In this document: positions 52,491 through 61,511 of the stretch, piece after piece
Numbering within the stretch: the first letter of the stretch is position 1
Layout of the letters: each line of letters starts with the position of its first letter
NCBI RefSeq assembly: GCF_000092785.1
Contig: NC_014225.1
Span: 62,001 to 126,000, forward strand
Direction: 5' to 3'
Source of the DNA: Waddlia chondrophila WSU 86-1044
GTDB taxonomy: Bacteria; Chlamydiota; Chlamydiia; Chlamydiales; Waddliaceae
DNA length: 64,000 bases
The notes under the pieces: model-generated
Seen by the model: only the letters and a program-made list of their open reading frames with translations
Told to the model about the DNA's origin: nothing
Database searches by the model: none
Made by a program: the position numbers and the translations under genes

Positions 52491-53387
52491 CTAGTTTTTT
52501 TTAGTTACAGGAATATAATGGCCCCAGACTCCTCTTGCCAGGTTCCCTAATCGGATTGTTTCCTCCGCTTTTCCATCATTTGGACGAATGGTGTCGCGTG
52601 TTATTTCTGAGCAAAGTTCATATCCTGTGTCATCTTTGCGTTGGTATTGATATTTTTCAAAATCTTTGTACTTCTCGTCCATTCCATCAAAAAGAGAAAG
52701 CTCAAAAGCCATGACGCTAAACACTTCTATGTTGACGTGATAGATATCAGCAATGAGTTGCAGACAGGTTTTGTTGCCCCAGATAGGCGCTCCTTCAGTG
52801 ATCTCCCCTGTGCAGAGTCCGATGCGTTGGCAAAATTCTTCGTAGGTGTGCTCTACGTCTGTTTCTTGCAAGTTTCGATAACGGTCATGGCCGCAGGTTT
52901 CTAAGTGTTTTTTAATGTCTTCACGAATTTTTTTCTTTGTAAAATGGCTGCCGGGTTTTAGTCTATCGAGTTCTTGAGCAACCGCGTCGAAGAAACAGTC
53001 GCCGCTTTCTTCGGCCGTGCCGTGTTGATACCCTATGTTGTCCAACTGCCTTGAAAAGCCTTTGTACATCATTTTTTTCCATTCAGCTACCGGTTTCTGA
53101 CTTTTTTGAGAGCCGGTGATTGGGGTCTTTAAAGTGGAGGTGGACTCTAACTTCTGTTTTCCCTGAGAGCTGACTATTGCAGCTTCTGGATTAGAGGTGG
53201 ATTTAGAAACGTTGTAAAAGTGATGAGTTAAGGCTCGAAATGCGACAAATCCACCATATAAGGGAAAAATGACTGCTGCAATTGTGGAGACTAGCAGAAT
53301 AATCCCTTCCTGCTTCCAATTCAACTCTTTGAAATTGGCCCAGGTGTTGAGCTCGGTTTTGGGATTGAGATAATCACTAATGCGCAT
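52491..53387 (-). CDS. OTU-type cysteine protease, candidate deubiquitinase effector
   Basis: Protein of 298 residues. Residues 29-55 hold two hydrophobic segments that would anchor it in a membrane. From 115 on there is an ovarian-tumour (OTU) fold: ESGDCFFDAVAQEL with catalytic Cys131, IWGNKTCLQLIADIYHVNIEVFS (202-224, matching the OTU pattern WG-xx-L-xx-A-xx-V-I-V), and WGHYIPV with catalytic His290. The Asp two positions before the Cys in most OTUs (DGNC) is not conserved; GDC stands instead. OTU proteases remove ubiquitin, which bacteria lack, so a host target after type III secretion is likely. Chlamydia caviae has such an enzyme (ChlaOTU). Activity is inferred. Confidence 0.82.
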   Translation of the reverse strand: MRISDYLNPKTELNTWANFKELNWKQEGIILLVSTIAAVIFPLYGGFVAFRALTHHFYNVSKSTSNPEAAIVSSQGKQKLESTSTLKTPITGSQKSQKPVAEWKKMMYKGFSRQLDNIGYQHGTAEESGDCFFDAVAQELDRLKPGSHFTKKKIREDIKKHLETCGHDRYRNLQETDVEHTYEEFCQRIGLCTGEITEGAPIWGNKTCLQLIADIYHVNIEVFSVMAFELSLFDGMDEKYKDFEKYQYQRKDDTGYELCSEITRDTIRPNDGKAEETIRLGNLARGVWGHYIPVTKKN

Positions 53388-53473
53388 CTATGTAGAACCT
53401 ATAATTTAAGTTTTATTGATTTAATATTACTCTATTTGTGTTAAGATCTAATAAATTTTTAACAAAATTTTTT

Positions 53474-54115
53474 TCAAGAAACTTTTTTTTCTTGAGAGGC
53501 TCTTTGAAGGATTTGGTATAGCTGAATACTGATAGCTGCACAGAAAAAACACCAAACTGAAGTGAAAGCGTAGGTGTAGATGAGTTGAGAAATGATGAAT
53601 GCGATCAGTAGGCTGATTCCAAAAATTTTCATTCTGGGAACACTGGAAAGAAAAATAGGAATAAATACGATCAGGCCGTAGAGAATATTTCCATATAGAG
53701 GCGTAAATCCGTAGTCTAGGCTTCTCCCTACAATTTGAGGCGTTATTCGGTAGTTGATCAAGTAGATAATGTCTATGTAGGAAATAATTAAGCCAATGAG
53801 GAAAACGGTTAAAAAGAGGATTTTTTTCCATTTTTCCTTTTCCGCAACAAAAAATGCGATCGGCACAAAAATCGGCCAGAAAAGCCAGGCGAAAAAAAGA
53901 TAAAGGTTGACTGCTGCTTGGCTTAAAGGTGTTGAAACGAAAGAAGGGTGCATGTTAAGCCAAACAATCCCTTCGATAAGTTGTTGAGAGGCAAAGAATA
54001 AAGGAAAAAGCGCGACAAGAAAATATTTCTGTTTTTTTACCTGTTTAAGTGTCGTGATTCCTACAACACTTAAAATTGCTCCCACTGTAAAACTTGCTTC
54101 AGCTGAAAAACACAT
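53474..54115 (-). CDS. Seven-helix membrane protein (MCFSAxAS family)
   Basis: Integral membrane protein of 213 residues with about seven helices. The N-terminus MCFSAEASFTVGAILSVVGI is a diagnostic signature of a widespread family of unknown function (I recall DUF6629). FASQQLIEGIVWLNM is a second conserved block, and two Cys in WCFFCAA occur near the C-terminus. No transport motif known. It lies 12 bases from the alcohol dehydrogenase and 86 bases from the OTU gene on the same strand. Confidence 0.8.
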   Translation of the reverse strand: MCFSAEASFTVGAILSVVGITTLKQVKKQKYFLVALFPLFFASQQLIEGIVWLNMHPSFVSTPLSQAAVNLYLFFAWLFWPIFVPIAFFVAEKEKWKKILFLTVFLIGLIISYIDIIYLINYRITPQIVGRSLDYGFTPLYGNILYGLIVFIPIFLSSVPRMKIFGISLLIAFIISQLIYTYAFTSVWCFFCAAISIQLYQILQRASQEKKVS

Positions 54116-54127
54116 AGAAAATAATGA

Positions 54128-55249
54128 TCAACTTTTGAGCGCTTTTAGATAAAGATCGGCAAAATCTTTTTCTTGAACCGGACGGGGGTTGTAGGAATGA
54201 TAAGGCGTCTGATAGGCAAGAGCCGAAAGGTGCGCGACGTCGCCTTCGCTTACTCCAATCTCTTTTAATGAGCGAGGAAGTTCCAGGGTCTCCGCAAGCT
54301 CTTTGGTTGATCGGATAAAATCATGGCTCCAGATGGTGTCGGAAAGCTGTTGCAATTTGCGCGGGCTTTGAGGAATATTGAATTCTAATCCGTGCGGCAG
54401 CATGATTGCATTGGCAATTCCATAAGGGGTGTTGAACACTGAAGAAAGGGAATGAGCGGCAGCATGAATCACTCCCTGACCTTTTTGTTGTGCGACAGAG
54501 CCCATTAAGGCAGCCATCATCATCCCTGCCCGAGATTCCATATCGCCTTTTTTAACCGCTTTCGGCAGATGTTCAAAAACGAGGCGTACCCCTTCCAATG
54601 CGACTCCATCGCACATCGGATGAAAATTTTTTGCCAGAAACGCCTCAATATTGTTGGATAACGCGATGATGCCGGTTGAAGCGGTAATGGATGGCGGCAG
54701 TTCTAGTGAGAGTTCAGGATCTGCGAAGACTGCTTGAGCGATCAGCCTAGGAGAATAAATGGCCGCTTTTTCCGATGTTGCTTTATCCGTGATGACGCAT
54801 CCGCGAGACACTTCGCTCCCTGTTCCGCAAGCCGTTGGAATCGTGATAAAAGGGGGGATTTTTTTTGAGATTTTTTCAGCTCCTCTTTTTTCTATCGAGT
54901 AGTCAAAAAGATCACCTGGATGATGGATTGAAAGGGCGATCGCTCGGGCAGCATCTATTGCTGTTCCACCACCGACTCCAATCACTGCGTCGCATCCATG
55001 TTTATTGTAGACTTCTTTTCCGTTTACCACTGATTGTTTCGTTGGTATGGAAGGGATATGGTCATAGATGATGCTTCCTCCAGACTGTTCGATGAGATTC
55101 GGAAAAAAGGGTTGTTTGGAGAGATTTGCATCAGTGACAAACAGGGGGCGGCGGATTGCTTGTTGATCGAGATAGTTTCCCAGTAGATTCGATACCCCTT
55201 GCCCAAAATTGATCAATGTCGGGAATTCAAAAACATAATGATCGGACAT
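54128..55249 (-). CDS. Iron-dependent alcohol dehydrogenase
   Basis: Group III (iron-activated) alcohol dehydrogenase, 373 residues. GVGGGTAIDAARAIALS near 95 is the NAD-binding Gly-rich loop; PTACGTGSEVSRGCVIT is the family's GTGSE motif; the metal ligands are Asp near 195 and the His residues in GVIHAAAHSLSSVFNTPYGIANAIMLPHGLEF (HxxxH and PHG). Complete in length. It reduces or oxidises small alcohols and aldehydes; the substrate is not readable. Start ATG 55249 follows CAT... with a small spacer to its own promoter. Confidence 0.93.
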   Translation of the reverse strand: MSDHYVFEFPTLINFGQGVSNLLGNYLDQQAIRRPLFVTDANLSKQPFFPNLIEQSGGSIIYDHIPSIPTKQSVVNGKEVYNKHGCDAVIGVGGGTAIDAARAIALSIHHPGDLFDYSIEKRGAEKISKKIPPFITIPTACGTGSEVSRGCVITDKATSEKAAIYSPRLIAQAVFADPELSLELPPSITASTGIIALSNNIEAFLAKNFHPMCDGVALEGVRLVFEHLPKAVKKGDMESRAGMMMAALMGSVAQQKGQGVIHAAAHSLSSVFNTPYGIANAIMLPHGLEFNIPQSPRKLQQLSDTIWSHDFIRSTKELAETLELPRSLKEIGVSEGDVAHLSALAYQTPYHSYNPRPVQEKDFADLYLKALKS

Positions 55250-55317
55250 TCTGCACCTCCATGAGTTTGCAGAACATCCTAACTTAATTAGAGTGTATCG
55301 TCAATGAGCTAAACATG

Positions 55318-55701
55318 TCATTTTTCGACATCGGTGCCGCATTGCCCAGGAGGTCTGAAAGGACGGGATGACCCGGAAATCCAGTTGACAGAGACCGGAG
55401 CTGTTCCCTCATACGTGTAAATATCCATGTATCCATACTTTGGGATCCTTGTCGAACTCTCATGCAGTTTGAATTTTCCAGGCCTTTCTTCCACGCAGAT
55501 GCTGGCCCATATTCTCTTAGGACAGGAGTTGTAGAATTTAATCACGTAATCGCTGCCGCTGCCCCTCCCAACCGTCATCAGCTGCAAGCATTCAGGCTCT
55601 TGAATAATGATATCTTCTTCATATTTTACCTCTTTCTCATCAGCGCTTGCCATTAGGGAGGCAGCTAGGAAAAGAGAGATCAAAAAAGTCATTCTAATCA
55701 T
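55318..55701 (-). CDS. Small secreted protein of unknown role
   Basis: Protein of 127 residues with a signal peptide (1-20, cut near ASA) followed by an acidic stretch. The mature part has three cysteines (ECLQLM, NSCPKRIWASICVEE, GQCG) and a beta-rich pattern. I do not recognise it. GGGAG lies just before ATG 55701. Possibly periplasmic or outer-membrane associated. Confidence 0.7.
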   Translation of the reverse strand: MIRMTFLISLFLAASLMASADEKEVKYEEDIIIQEPECLQLMTVGRGSGSDYVIKFYNSCPKRIWASICVEERPGKFKLHESSTRIPKYGYMDIYTYEGTAPVSVNWISGSSRPFRPPGQCGTDVEK

Positions 55702-55776
55702 TTTTACTCCCTGCCTGAAATAATTATAGAATGTACAAACAACGATGTCAATTAAATAATTTATTTGTATTATAGG

Positions 55777-57774
55777 TTAATCCGCTTGTATTTTACCGGC
55801 TATTTTAAGTATTTCTAATTCTAGCGCTGAGATCACCTGCATCCCTTGTTGAGGAGTTTGTACCATCTGAAAATCGCGTTGCGAGCGCACATCGGCAATG
55901 ATGTTGAAAAGCATCTCTTTGGCATCCAAGCCACTAATTTTTCCTGTTTCGACTGCATCTTCAATCATGTCCATAGCTCCGCAAAAGACGATGAAAGTCC
56001 CTGTTCGCCCTACTCCTGCGCGACAGTGCACTTTCATCGGTGCAGGGTTGTCTCCATGCACCTCTCGATAGAGATCTCTTAAGCTAGTTAATACACTTGC
56101 GTTTGTTGCGCTGAAATCGCTCCAATGAGGGTAGTCGATCTGTGTGACGAAGCGGGGGGGTGTTTCTCCTGGTTGCGTGAGCTTGAATTGACGCAAGATA
56201 GCACCAGGAAAGTCTTCGATAAGGGTTTCATCAATGTGTTCCACTGTAATTTCATCTATCGTTGTCAATGAACCGATGTAGACTCCAGGCCCTGTTCCGG
56301 ATTCCTCAGCTTCTTTTTCTTTTAAGACATAAGCAAGATGCTCTTTAGCCGCAATAAGGAGTATATCAAGCTCTTGTTTGTTCTTTTTGATTTCTTCGTT
56401 GTATTTTTTTATGTTCTGCTTAAGCTTATTGATTTGAGGGGCAGCATCTATTTCTGTTAATTCATTCTCCAAATGGTTAAGCTCGATTTCAGTTTTCGCT
56501 TTCTCTTTTTCCATTCTAGAAATTTTAGCGATCAACTCTTCTATCTTGTCTTTTTTTTCTATTCTTTTGAGTGTTTTTTCAGCTAGAAGACAGCGGTTTT
56601 GAAATTTTTTAATAGAAGGGTCTCCTTTTCTTACCGGCCAATAATCGCGGATCACGGGAAGATCATTGGAAAGAGGACAATGATTGGTGGAAAGCTTCAT
56701 GATGGTTGCTCTTCCATCAGCTTCCCCTGCATCGTTCCACAACGAGAGCCAAACATCGTCCCTCGAATAATCTGTAGGAAGTTGGTGGCAGTCAAATTGA
56801 TGTTTTCCCACTTTGATCGTGTTGCAATGAAAAAAGACGGGTTGGTCTCTTCTGATCAAAAGCTTAGCTGTTCTTTCTGCCAGATTGATTTCGTCAACAG
56901 AAGATTTTTTATGATTTTCCGAGCTTTTATGTTGAGGCCTGTTGTTTGGAGCTTTTATAAAATCGGATTTTTCTTTAAGCGATCTCCAATGGAAGAAGAA
57001 ATTAAATTTTACTTCGGATAGTTGGCTGCACAATTTAAGCAACGCTTCTGTCTCCGGTTTCAACTCCCTAAGAGGGGTTACAGTCATGCTAAGCACTGCC
57101 GGAGGAGCAGTGTCTTCATCTTTGTCAATAGAAATTTTTTTAGAAAAGTTAGTCTCAAAGCAGGTAACGTCCTCTTCGCCCGAACAGCTGTCTTCAAAAG
57201 ATTTGAAGAAAGAAAGTGGATTAAACACCGTGTATCCTGCTTCGCCTTCTTTTTTTTCCAGAGAGTGTTGTTCAGGGCCTGAATCGCCTTTAATGAACAT
57301 TGTTAACTTTTTCTTTTCTTTAACGATGACGTAGCTTCCGATGGGGATTGAAGGCAACTTTAACGCATTCGATGCGGTCATTTGCGTCCATCCCATGCGA
57401 TAGGCGGGATGGCTATCAAGATGATCTTCATCGAGTTCATTTAAAATGGTTTCCACTGTTTTGGACGTTGAGCTAGAAAAGGTTGTGCAGATGATTTCCG
57501 TCTCTCCTTTTGTTTTTTTTAATTTTTCTAAGGCTAGGCGGATTTCTCCGTTTTCAGAGATCGATTTTTTAGAATTTAAAACTTTGGAGACTAGATGAGT
57601 GATTTTATCGATTGTTGAATTTAGCTCGCCTTTGGAAATTTGTCTTCCGTTCCACGAATCGAGTGTTTCCCGGACAAACTGCTGAACGCTCTTGTCGTTG
57701 ATTGAGCCCAGAATTTTTAATTGATCTTCCACAGTTGATTGACAGCTTGTTTCTCCTAATAGATTTATGCTCAT
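55777..57774 (-). CDS. Large protein-tyrosine phosphatase, candidate effector
   Basis: Protein of 665 residues. The C-terminal 250 residues are a classical tyrosine phosphatase domain: VHCRAGVGRTGT at about 582-593 (catalytic Cys584, Arg590), HWSDFSATN upstream as the WPD-like loop, and RSQRDFQMVQTPQQ downstream as the Q loop with the gate Gln. PVIRDYWPVRKG before it resembles the substrate-loop region in secreted PTPs such as YopH/SptP. A coiled coil lies at about 425-490. The N-terminal 300 residues are unlike anything I know. No signal peptide. Probably delivered to the host by type III secretion. Next upstream gap: see 57775-58093. Confidence 0.88.
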   Translation of the reverse strand: MSINLLGETSCQSTVEDQLKILGSINDKSVQQFVRETLDSWNGRQISKGELNSTIDKITHLVSKVLNSKKSISENGEIRLALEKLKKTKGETEIICTTFSSSTSKTVETILNELDEDHLDSHPAYRMGWTQMTASNALKLPSIPIGSYVIVKEKKKLTMFIKGDSGPEQHSLEKKEGEAGYTVFNPLSFFKSFEDSCSGEEDVTCFETNFSKKISIDKDEDTAPPAVLSMTVTPLRELKPETEALLKLCSQLSEVKFNFFFHWRSLKEKSDFIKAPNNRPQHKSSENHKKSSVDEINLAERTAKLLIRRDQPVFFHCNTIKVGKHQFDCHQLPTDYSRDDVWLSLWNDAGEADGRATIMKLSTNHCPLSNDLPVIRDYWPVRKGDPSIKKFQNRCLLAEKTLKRIEKKDKIEELIAKISRMEKEKAKTEIELNHLENELTEIDAAPQINKLKQNIKKYNEEIKKNKQELDILLIAAKEHLAYVLKEKEAEESGTGPGVYIGSLTTIDEITVEHIDETLIEDFPGAILRQFKLTQPGETPPRFVTQIDYPHWSDFSATNASVLTSLRDLYREVHGDNPAPMKVHCRAGVGRTGTFIVFCGAMDMIEDAVETGKISGLDAKEMLFNIIADVRSQRDFQMVQTPQQGMQVISALELEILKIAGKIQAD

Positions 57775-57844
57775 TTTATGAATTTCTCCTATGTTTGATT
57801 GAAATAAACCTTATCTTAATGATTATTATAAAATAATACTAATC

Positions 57845-57872
57845 TATAAACCAATTTCAAGAACCGGAATTT
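57845..57872. repeat. Decayed left end of the TATACCGA repeat family
   Basis: TTCAAGAACCGGAATTT (57856-57872) matches 16 of 17 bases of the intact element at 27083-27099 (TTCAAGAATCGGAATTT), preceded by TATAAACCAA where the intact copy has TATACCGAATCAAC. Confidence 0.55.
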
Positions 57873-57923
57873 ATTGATTTTTGGGGATAGGGGAGAGCCT
57901 CATAAGAGGGGATTGCAAATCAG

Positions 57924-58084
57924 GAACCCATCCGTATATTGCTATTTGTGCAAATTTTTTTTCTTTTCGAGAGATTTTTTCGATCGCTTCGCAAGTAAAG
58001 CTTGGAAAAGCTTTGCAAGAAGCGATCGGAAAACAGAGCCGAAAAGAAGGGAAAGATGTCAAATTTGAATATACGGATAGGTTC
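57924..58084. repeat. 161-base long imperfect hairpin
   Basis: Outer arms 57924-57939 and 58069-58084 match 15 of 16 bases as inverted repeats (GAACCCATCCGTATAT against the complement of ATATACGGATAGGTTC). Further in, CGATCGCTTC pairs with GAAGCGATCG and GCAA-xx-AAAGCTT with AAGCTTTGC, so most of it folds back on itself. Sequence differs from the TATACCGA family. It lies ten bases beyond the dsbD stop. Confidence 0.8.
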
Positions 58085-58093
58085 AGGATACGA

Positions 58094-60238
58094 TTACAGG
58101 TTCAAAGCATCCAACTTCTCAATCACGAGATCGGGAGTCAATACCTGGGGAAGAACTTCCACTTCGCGCTTCTCGTTGTAAAGAACGTAAAGAGGGACTC
58201 CGTTGCGACCGAATTTTTTCAGCCATTCAGTGATGACCGGATCAGATTTTGTCCAGTCTCCAATCATCCGGACCACCCCTTTTTGCAGAAATTTCTTTTC
58301 CACATTGTCCACTTCCAGCACAAGGTGGTTGGCTTGGCAGATCAAGCACCACTTTGCTGTGAAATCAATAAAAACAGGAATGCCTTGATCCTGGAGTTTT
58401 TCTAAAAGTTCGGGAGAAAACGGGATCCAGCGATCGGTTAGCTCGGATGGAGAGGCTTCGGCCATTGCGATTTCAGCATTTGTCAAAGGTGCAGGGCTGT
58501 TTCCGGACATGGAAGAAGCCTTTGTGATCGCATAACCTCCGATGATAAAGGTTGCTGAAGCCGCTGCAAGGCCGATCATGCGCGTGCGTTTTTTCATGAC
58601 CGGTGTTCCCCATTTTCCCCAGATCCAGCATCCAATAGCGAGGAAGAAAAAGCCGATCAACAGAATAAATAGAGCCATGGTATCGGTTTGTGCGCCAAAT
58701 ACCCAGATGAGCCAAAGAACTGTGGCTAGCATGATAAAGCCCATGATCTCTTTGAATGTGATCATCCAGTTGCCTGGCTTAGGCATCCATCGGAGCAGGT
58801 TTGGAAAGGCTCCTAAAAGCAGATAAGGAGAGGCCATTCCCAGTCCAAGCGAGGTAAAGATTGTCAATGCTTGAAAAATCGGAAGAGTGACGGCGAAGCC
58901 AACGGCGGTTCCTAAAAAAGGACCTGTGCATGGAGTTGCGACAGCAGTTGCTAAGATGCCGCTTAGAAATGATCCTGTTAAACCATTGGCAGATTTCGTT
59001 GTTGCTTGCCCTGCTGCTGACGCCATGCCTGTTCCGATTTCAAAGACTCCAAACAAGCTAAGGCCGAAAATTAAAATAATTGCAGCGAGGATTCCGACGA
59101 ATAAAGGTTCTTGCAGCTGAAATCCCCAGCCCACAGACTGCCCCCAGGACTGTAGCATCAACAAGACCCCTGCCAATACCCAGAAAGAGAGCAAAACTCC
59201 AAAAGAAAAAGCAAGGCCGTGTTGGAAGATTAACCGGCGGCTCTCTCCAGCCATCTTTACGAAGCTGAGAATTTTAAACGAGATGACCGGAAGCACGCAA
59301 GGCATGCAGTTGAGGATCAAACCTCCTAAGAATGCAAGGGCAATAGCCAGCCAAAGACTTCCACTGAACTTGTGCGCATCCCCTGAGGCTGCCGGATAAG
59401 AAGCGTTGTTCAGGTTCATTGCGACATCGGTAGAGTGATGGGGATCTAGTGAAACATAGATTTCGTAAGCATCTTTACCATTGAGAACGAGAACTCCTTT
59501 TAAAGGGTCTTTACTGCTGCTGCCCTGCTCCTTTAACAAAATGGTCGCATCATCTGCAATGACAGGATCGACAGAGATGTCGATTCTTTCCTCTTGCTCA
59601 GGATAAAAATTTGCGGAGACGATCTTTTCGGAAGTCTCGATCGGAATGCAGATCAGTCCGTTTTTCCGCTCCCCTTTTAAAGAATTCATCGCTTTTGGAA
59701 GCTTGCTACGCGCTTTTTCGAAATGGCCGGCGTGAACATCGTGAACCTGAATCTTATCTGTTGAAACGGCGAGAGTTGATTTGACATTGGCGCTGCCTGG
59801 GAGGCAAGAAGAAGAGTCGCAGACAACCCAGCTGATACTAGCTTCGATCTGAATTTCGGAATGGTCTGTTTTCGCCGGGGTGACTTTAGCAAGAAGGATC
59901 ACTTCGTCTTCATAGCCGAAACCGATTGCTTCCATTGCTGTAAATTTTTTTGGACTTGGCCATTGGATATCGCTGATTGAGAAACCTTCAGGCAACGTCC
60001 ACTCAATTTGAGGAGGCATGCCGGCATCTCCCGGATTTTTCCAGTAGGCGTGCCAGCCGTCGTCTAATTTCAATCTAACCCCTACCCAAAAAGGGGTGTC
60101 TGGGCGGATCGAGCGGGATTCGTAAATGAGCTCTGCTTGTACAGGGTCTTGGAAATGATCAAAGCTTTCTTGCGCAAAGCAGGCAATGGCAAAAAGTGTT
60201 AAGAAAACTGGAATGTATTTCTTTATTTGTGTAACCAT
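58094..60238 (-). CDS. dsbD: DsbD-like thiol:disulfide interchange protein
   Basis: Membrane reductase of 714 residues. A signal peptide (1-22) leads into a periplasmic DsbD-alpha/ScsB-like domain with a Cys pair in WVVCDSSSCLPGSANV. Eight or nine membrane helices follow, containing NCMPCVLPVISFKIL and TPCTGPFLGTAVGF, the two Pro-rich Cys motifs that carry electrons across the membrane. The C-terminal thioredoxin domain has WCLICQ (family CxxC, unusual middle residues) and FGRNGVPLYVLY (cis-Pro). It brings reducing power to the periplasm, relevant to the disulfide-linked MOMP envelope and its reduction on infection. Upstream of the Exb/Tol operon, divergent. Confidence 0.93.
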   Translation of the reverse strand: MVTQIKKYIPVFLTLFAIACFAQESFDHFQDPVQAELIYESRSIRPDTPFWVGVRLKLDDGWHAYWKNPGDAGMPPQIEWTLPEGFSISDIQWPSPKKFTAMEAIGFGYEDEVILLAKVTPAKTDHSEIQIEASISWVVCDSSSCLPGSANVKSTLAVSTDKIQVHDVHAGHFEKARSKLPKAMNSLKGERKNGLICIPIETSEKIVSANFYPEQEERIDISVDPVIADDATILLKEQGSSSKDPLKGVLVLNGKDAYEIYVSLDPHHSTDVAMNLNNASYPAASGDAHKFSGSLWLAIALAFLGGLILNCMPCVLPVISFKILSFVKMAGESRRLIFQHGLAFSFGVLLSFWVLAGVLLMLQSWGQSVGWGFQLQEPLFVGILAAIILIFGLSLFGVFEIGTGMASAAGQATTKSANGLTGSFLSGILATAVATPCTGPFLGTAVGFAVTLPIFQALTIFTSLGLGMASPYLLLGAFPNLLRWMPKPGNWMITFKEIMGFIMLATVLWLIWVFGAQTDTMALFILLIGFFFLAIGCWIWGKWGTPVMKKRTRMIGLAAASATFIIGGYAITKASSMSGNSPAPLTNAEIAMAEASPSELTDRWIPFSPELLEKLQDQGIPVFIDFTAKWCLICQANHLVLEVDNVEKKFLQKGVVRMIGDWTKSDPVITEWLKKFGRNGVPLYVLYNEKREVEVLPQVLTPDLVIEKLDALNL

Positions 60239-60326
60239 AGGTTATCAAATTCCCGATTAGCGAAGGTTTAATTTCATTGAAATTTAACTAAATTCTAAAA
60301 GATTGTTTATTTTAAAGGATTTATAT

Positions 60327-61076
60327 TTGTTTGTAAAGAATTTAATAATACTTGGCTCTACTAGCCCTTTTCTGCAAGCTTACCAACAATCCGACCTGCT
60401 GGGCAAAGGGATCTACCTTGCCATCGTTGCCGCTTCTGTGATTTGTTGGACATTGATGCTCTATAAGACATGGCAGATTAGGGAAGCCAGGAAAAATTCC
60501 TTGAGGTTCAAAAAGAAGGTTGATTTGCGAAAAGGGAACCTTCTCGCTCAGGAGGCGGAAGGGGAAAGAAAGGAAAGGCTACCCAATCCTTACTATGAAA
60601 TTTATGTGATTTTGAAGAAGCATACTGTCGATCTGCTGCGCAAAAACCATCATGTAATGGGGCAGAAAGAGGGAGGTTCTTATCTGTCGCCGACCGATAT
60701 TGACTGTATCGAGGCCAATTTGGCAACAGCTATTGCTAGCCAGACAAAAGAGATGGACAGACATCTGTTTATCCTATCTACGATCGTCGGCCTGGCTCCG
60801 TTAATGGGATTATTAGGGACTGTTTGGGGAATTTTGATCTCGTTTTCCCAGTTGCAGTCGCAAGCAGCAGCGGCAAGTAATCAAATGGTTTTGGGAGGGA
60901 TTGCACTCGCGCTGACAACGACAGTACTGGGACTTTTAACTGCGATCCCTGCACTGATTGCCTACAATTATCTTAAGAGCAGCATTCGAGATTTTGAAAC
61001 CGATATGGAAGGATTCACCAATGAGATGCTCTCTTCAGTGGAAATGCGCTATCGCAAAGTAGATATCAAAGGGTAG
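60327..61076 (+). CDS. TolQ/ExbB-like proton channel protein
   Basis: Inner-membrane proton channel component with three membrane helices, about 250 residues. YLAIVAASVICWTLMLYKTW is the first helix; IVGLAPLMGLLGTVWGILISF and GIALALTTTVLGLLTAIPALIAYNYL are the second and third with the conserved Gly-rich and Thr residues of ExbB/TolQ. The frame is open further to TTG 60303, but the TTG at 60327 has AAAGGA seven bases before it; both are non-ATG starts, so the start is uncertain. Four bases separate it from exbD. Powers outer-membrane tethering by TolA/Pal-like partners. Confidence 0.9.
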   Translation: MFVKNLIILGSTSPFLQAYQQSDLLGKGIYLAIVAASVICWTLMLYKTWQIREARKNSLRFKKKVDLRKGNLLAQEAEGERKERLPNPYYEIYVILKKHTVDLLRKNHHVMGQKEGGSYLSPTDIDCIEANLATAIASQTKEMDRHLFILSTIVGLAPLMGLLGTVWGILISFSQLQSQAAAASNQMVLGGIALALTTTVLGLLTAIPALIAYNYLKSSIRDFETDMEGFTNEMLSSVEMRYRKVDIKG

Positions 61077-61079
61077 GCA

Positions 61080-61505
61080 ATGGCGCGCAGGGGAATTCGA
61101 CATCGCAGAGAGGAAGGGGAGCGTCCTGCAGTCGATTTGACGCCTTTAGTTGATGTCGTTTTTTCGATCTTGATTATGTTTATTATTGTCGCTCCCATGC
61201 TCAATCTTGATCGTGTTGAGCTGGCGGAAGGGGCTAAAGAGGCTAAAAGCAGCGATGTTTCGGTCAGGGACAGCTCCCTTGTGACAATTCATGTGCGCGA
61301 AGACAATTCCATTTGGATCAATCAAAAGCTTGTCGATGCTGTTCATCTTCCTGAGATTCTAAAGCAGGAGAGGCAGCGCCATCCTGATGCAAGACCGCAG
61401 CTTTATCACGACCGCCGCGCCCAGTTCGGGACGTACCAAATCGTGAAAAATGCCTTGGAGTCCGCAGGCTTTGAACAATTGGACATCATTTTAAAGCCTG
61501 TTTGA
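61080..61505 (+). CDS. ExbD/TolR family protein
   Basis: Small bitopic partner of the ExbB/TolQ channel, 141 residues. PAVDLTPLVDVVFSILIMFIIVAPM near the N-terminus is the single membrane helix with the conserved Asp (LVDVVF) that carries protons. The periplasmic part has the usual VTIHVREDNSIWINQKLVD and VKNALESAGFEQLDIILKPV. ATG 61080 follows the exbB-like stop by three bases. Confidence 0.95.
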   Translation: MARRGIRHRREEGERPAVDLTPLVDVVFSILIMFIIVAPMLNLDRVELAEGAKEAKSSDVSVRDSSLVTIHVREDNSIWINQKLVDAVHLPEILKQERQRHPDARPQLYHDRRAQFGTYQIVKNALESAGFEQLDIILKPV

Positions 61506-61511
61506 GATCCC

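Larger units (their letters stand above)
57775..58093. other. Gene-free 319-base interval with two repeat traces
   Basis: Between dsbD (ending at 58094) and the phosphatase gene (starting at 57774). It holds the start region of the latter, a decayed TATACCGA-family end at 57845-57872 and the long inverted repeat at 57924-58084. I see no protein gene; one open frame crossing it is interrupted in sense by the hairpin and overlaps dsbD. Confidence 0.7.

Noticed and set aside
53448-53831. Minus-strand frame of 127 codons
   Set aside because: Overlaps the seven-helix membrane protein gene in another frame; biased composition from its hydrophobic codons.
57881-58405. Open frame of 174 codons crossing the hairpin at 57924-58084
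   Set aside because: More than half is antisense to dsbD and the remainder is the inverted repeat; no ribosome site and no domain.
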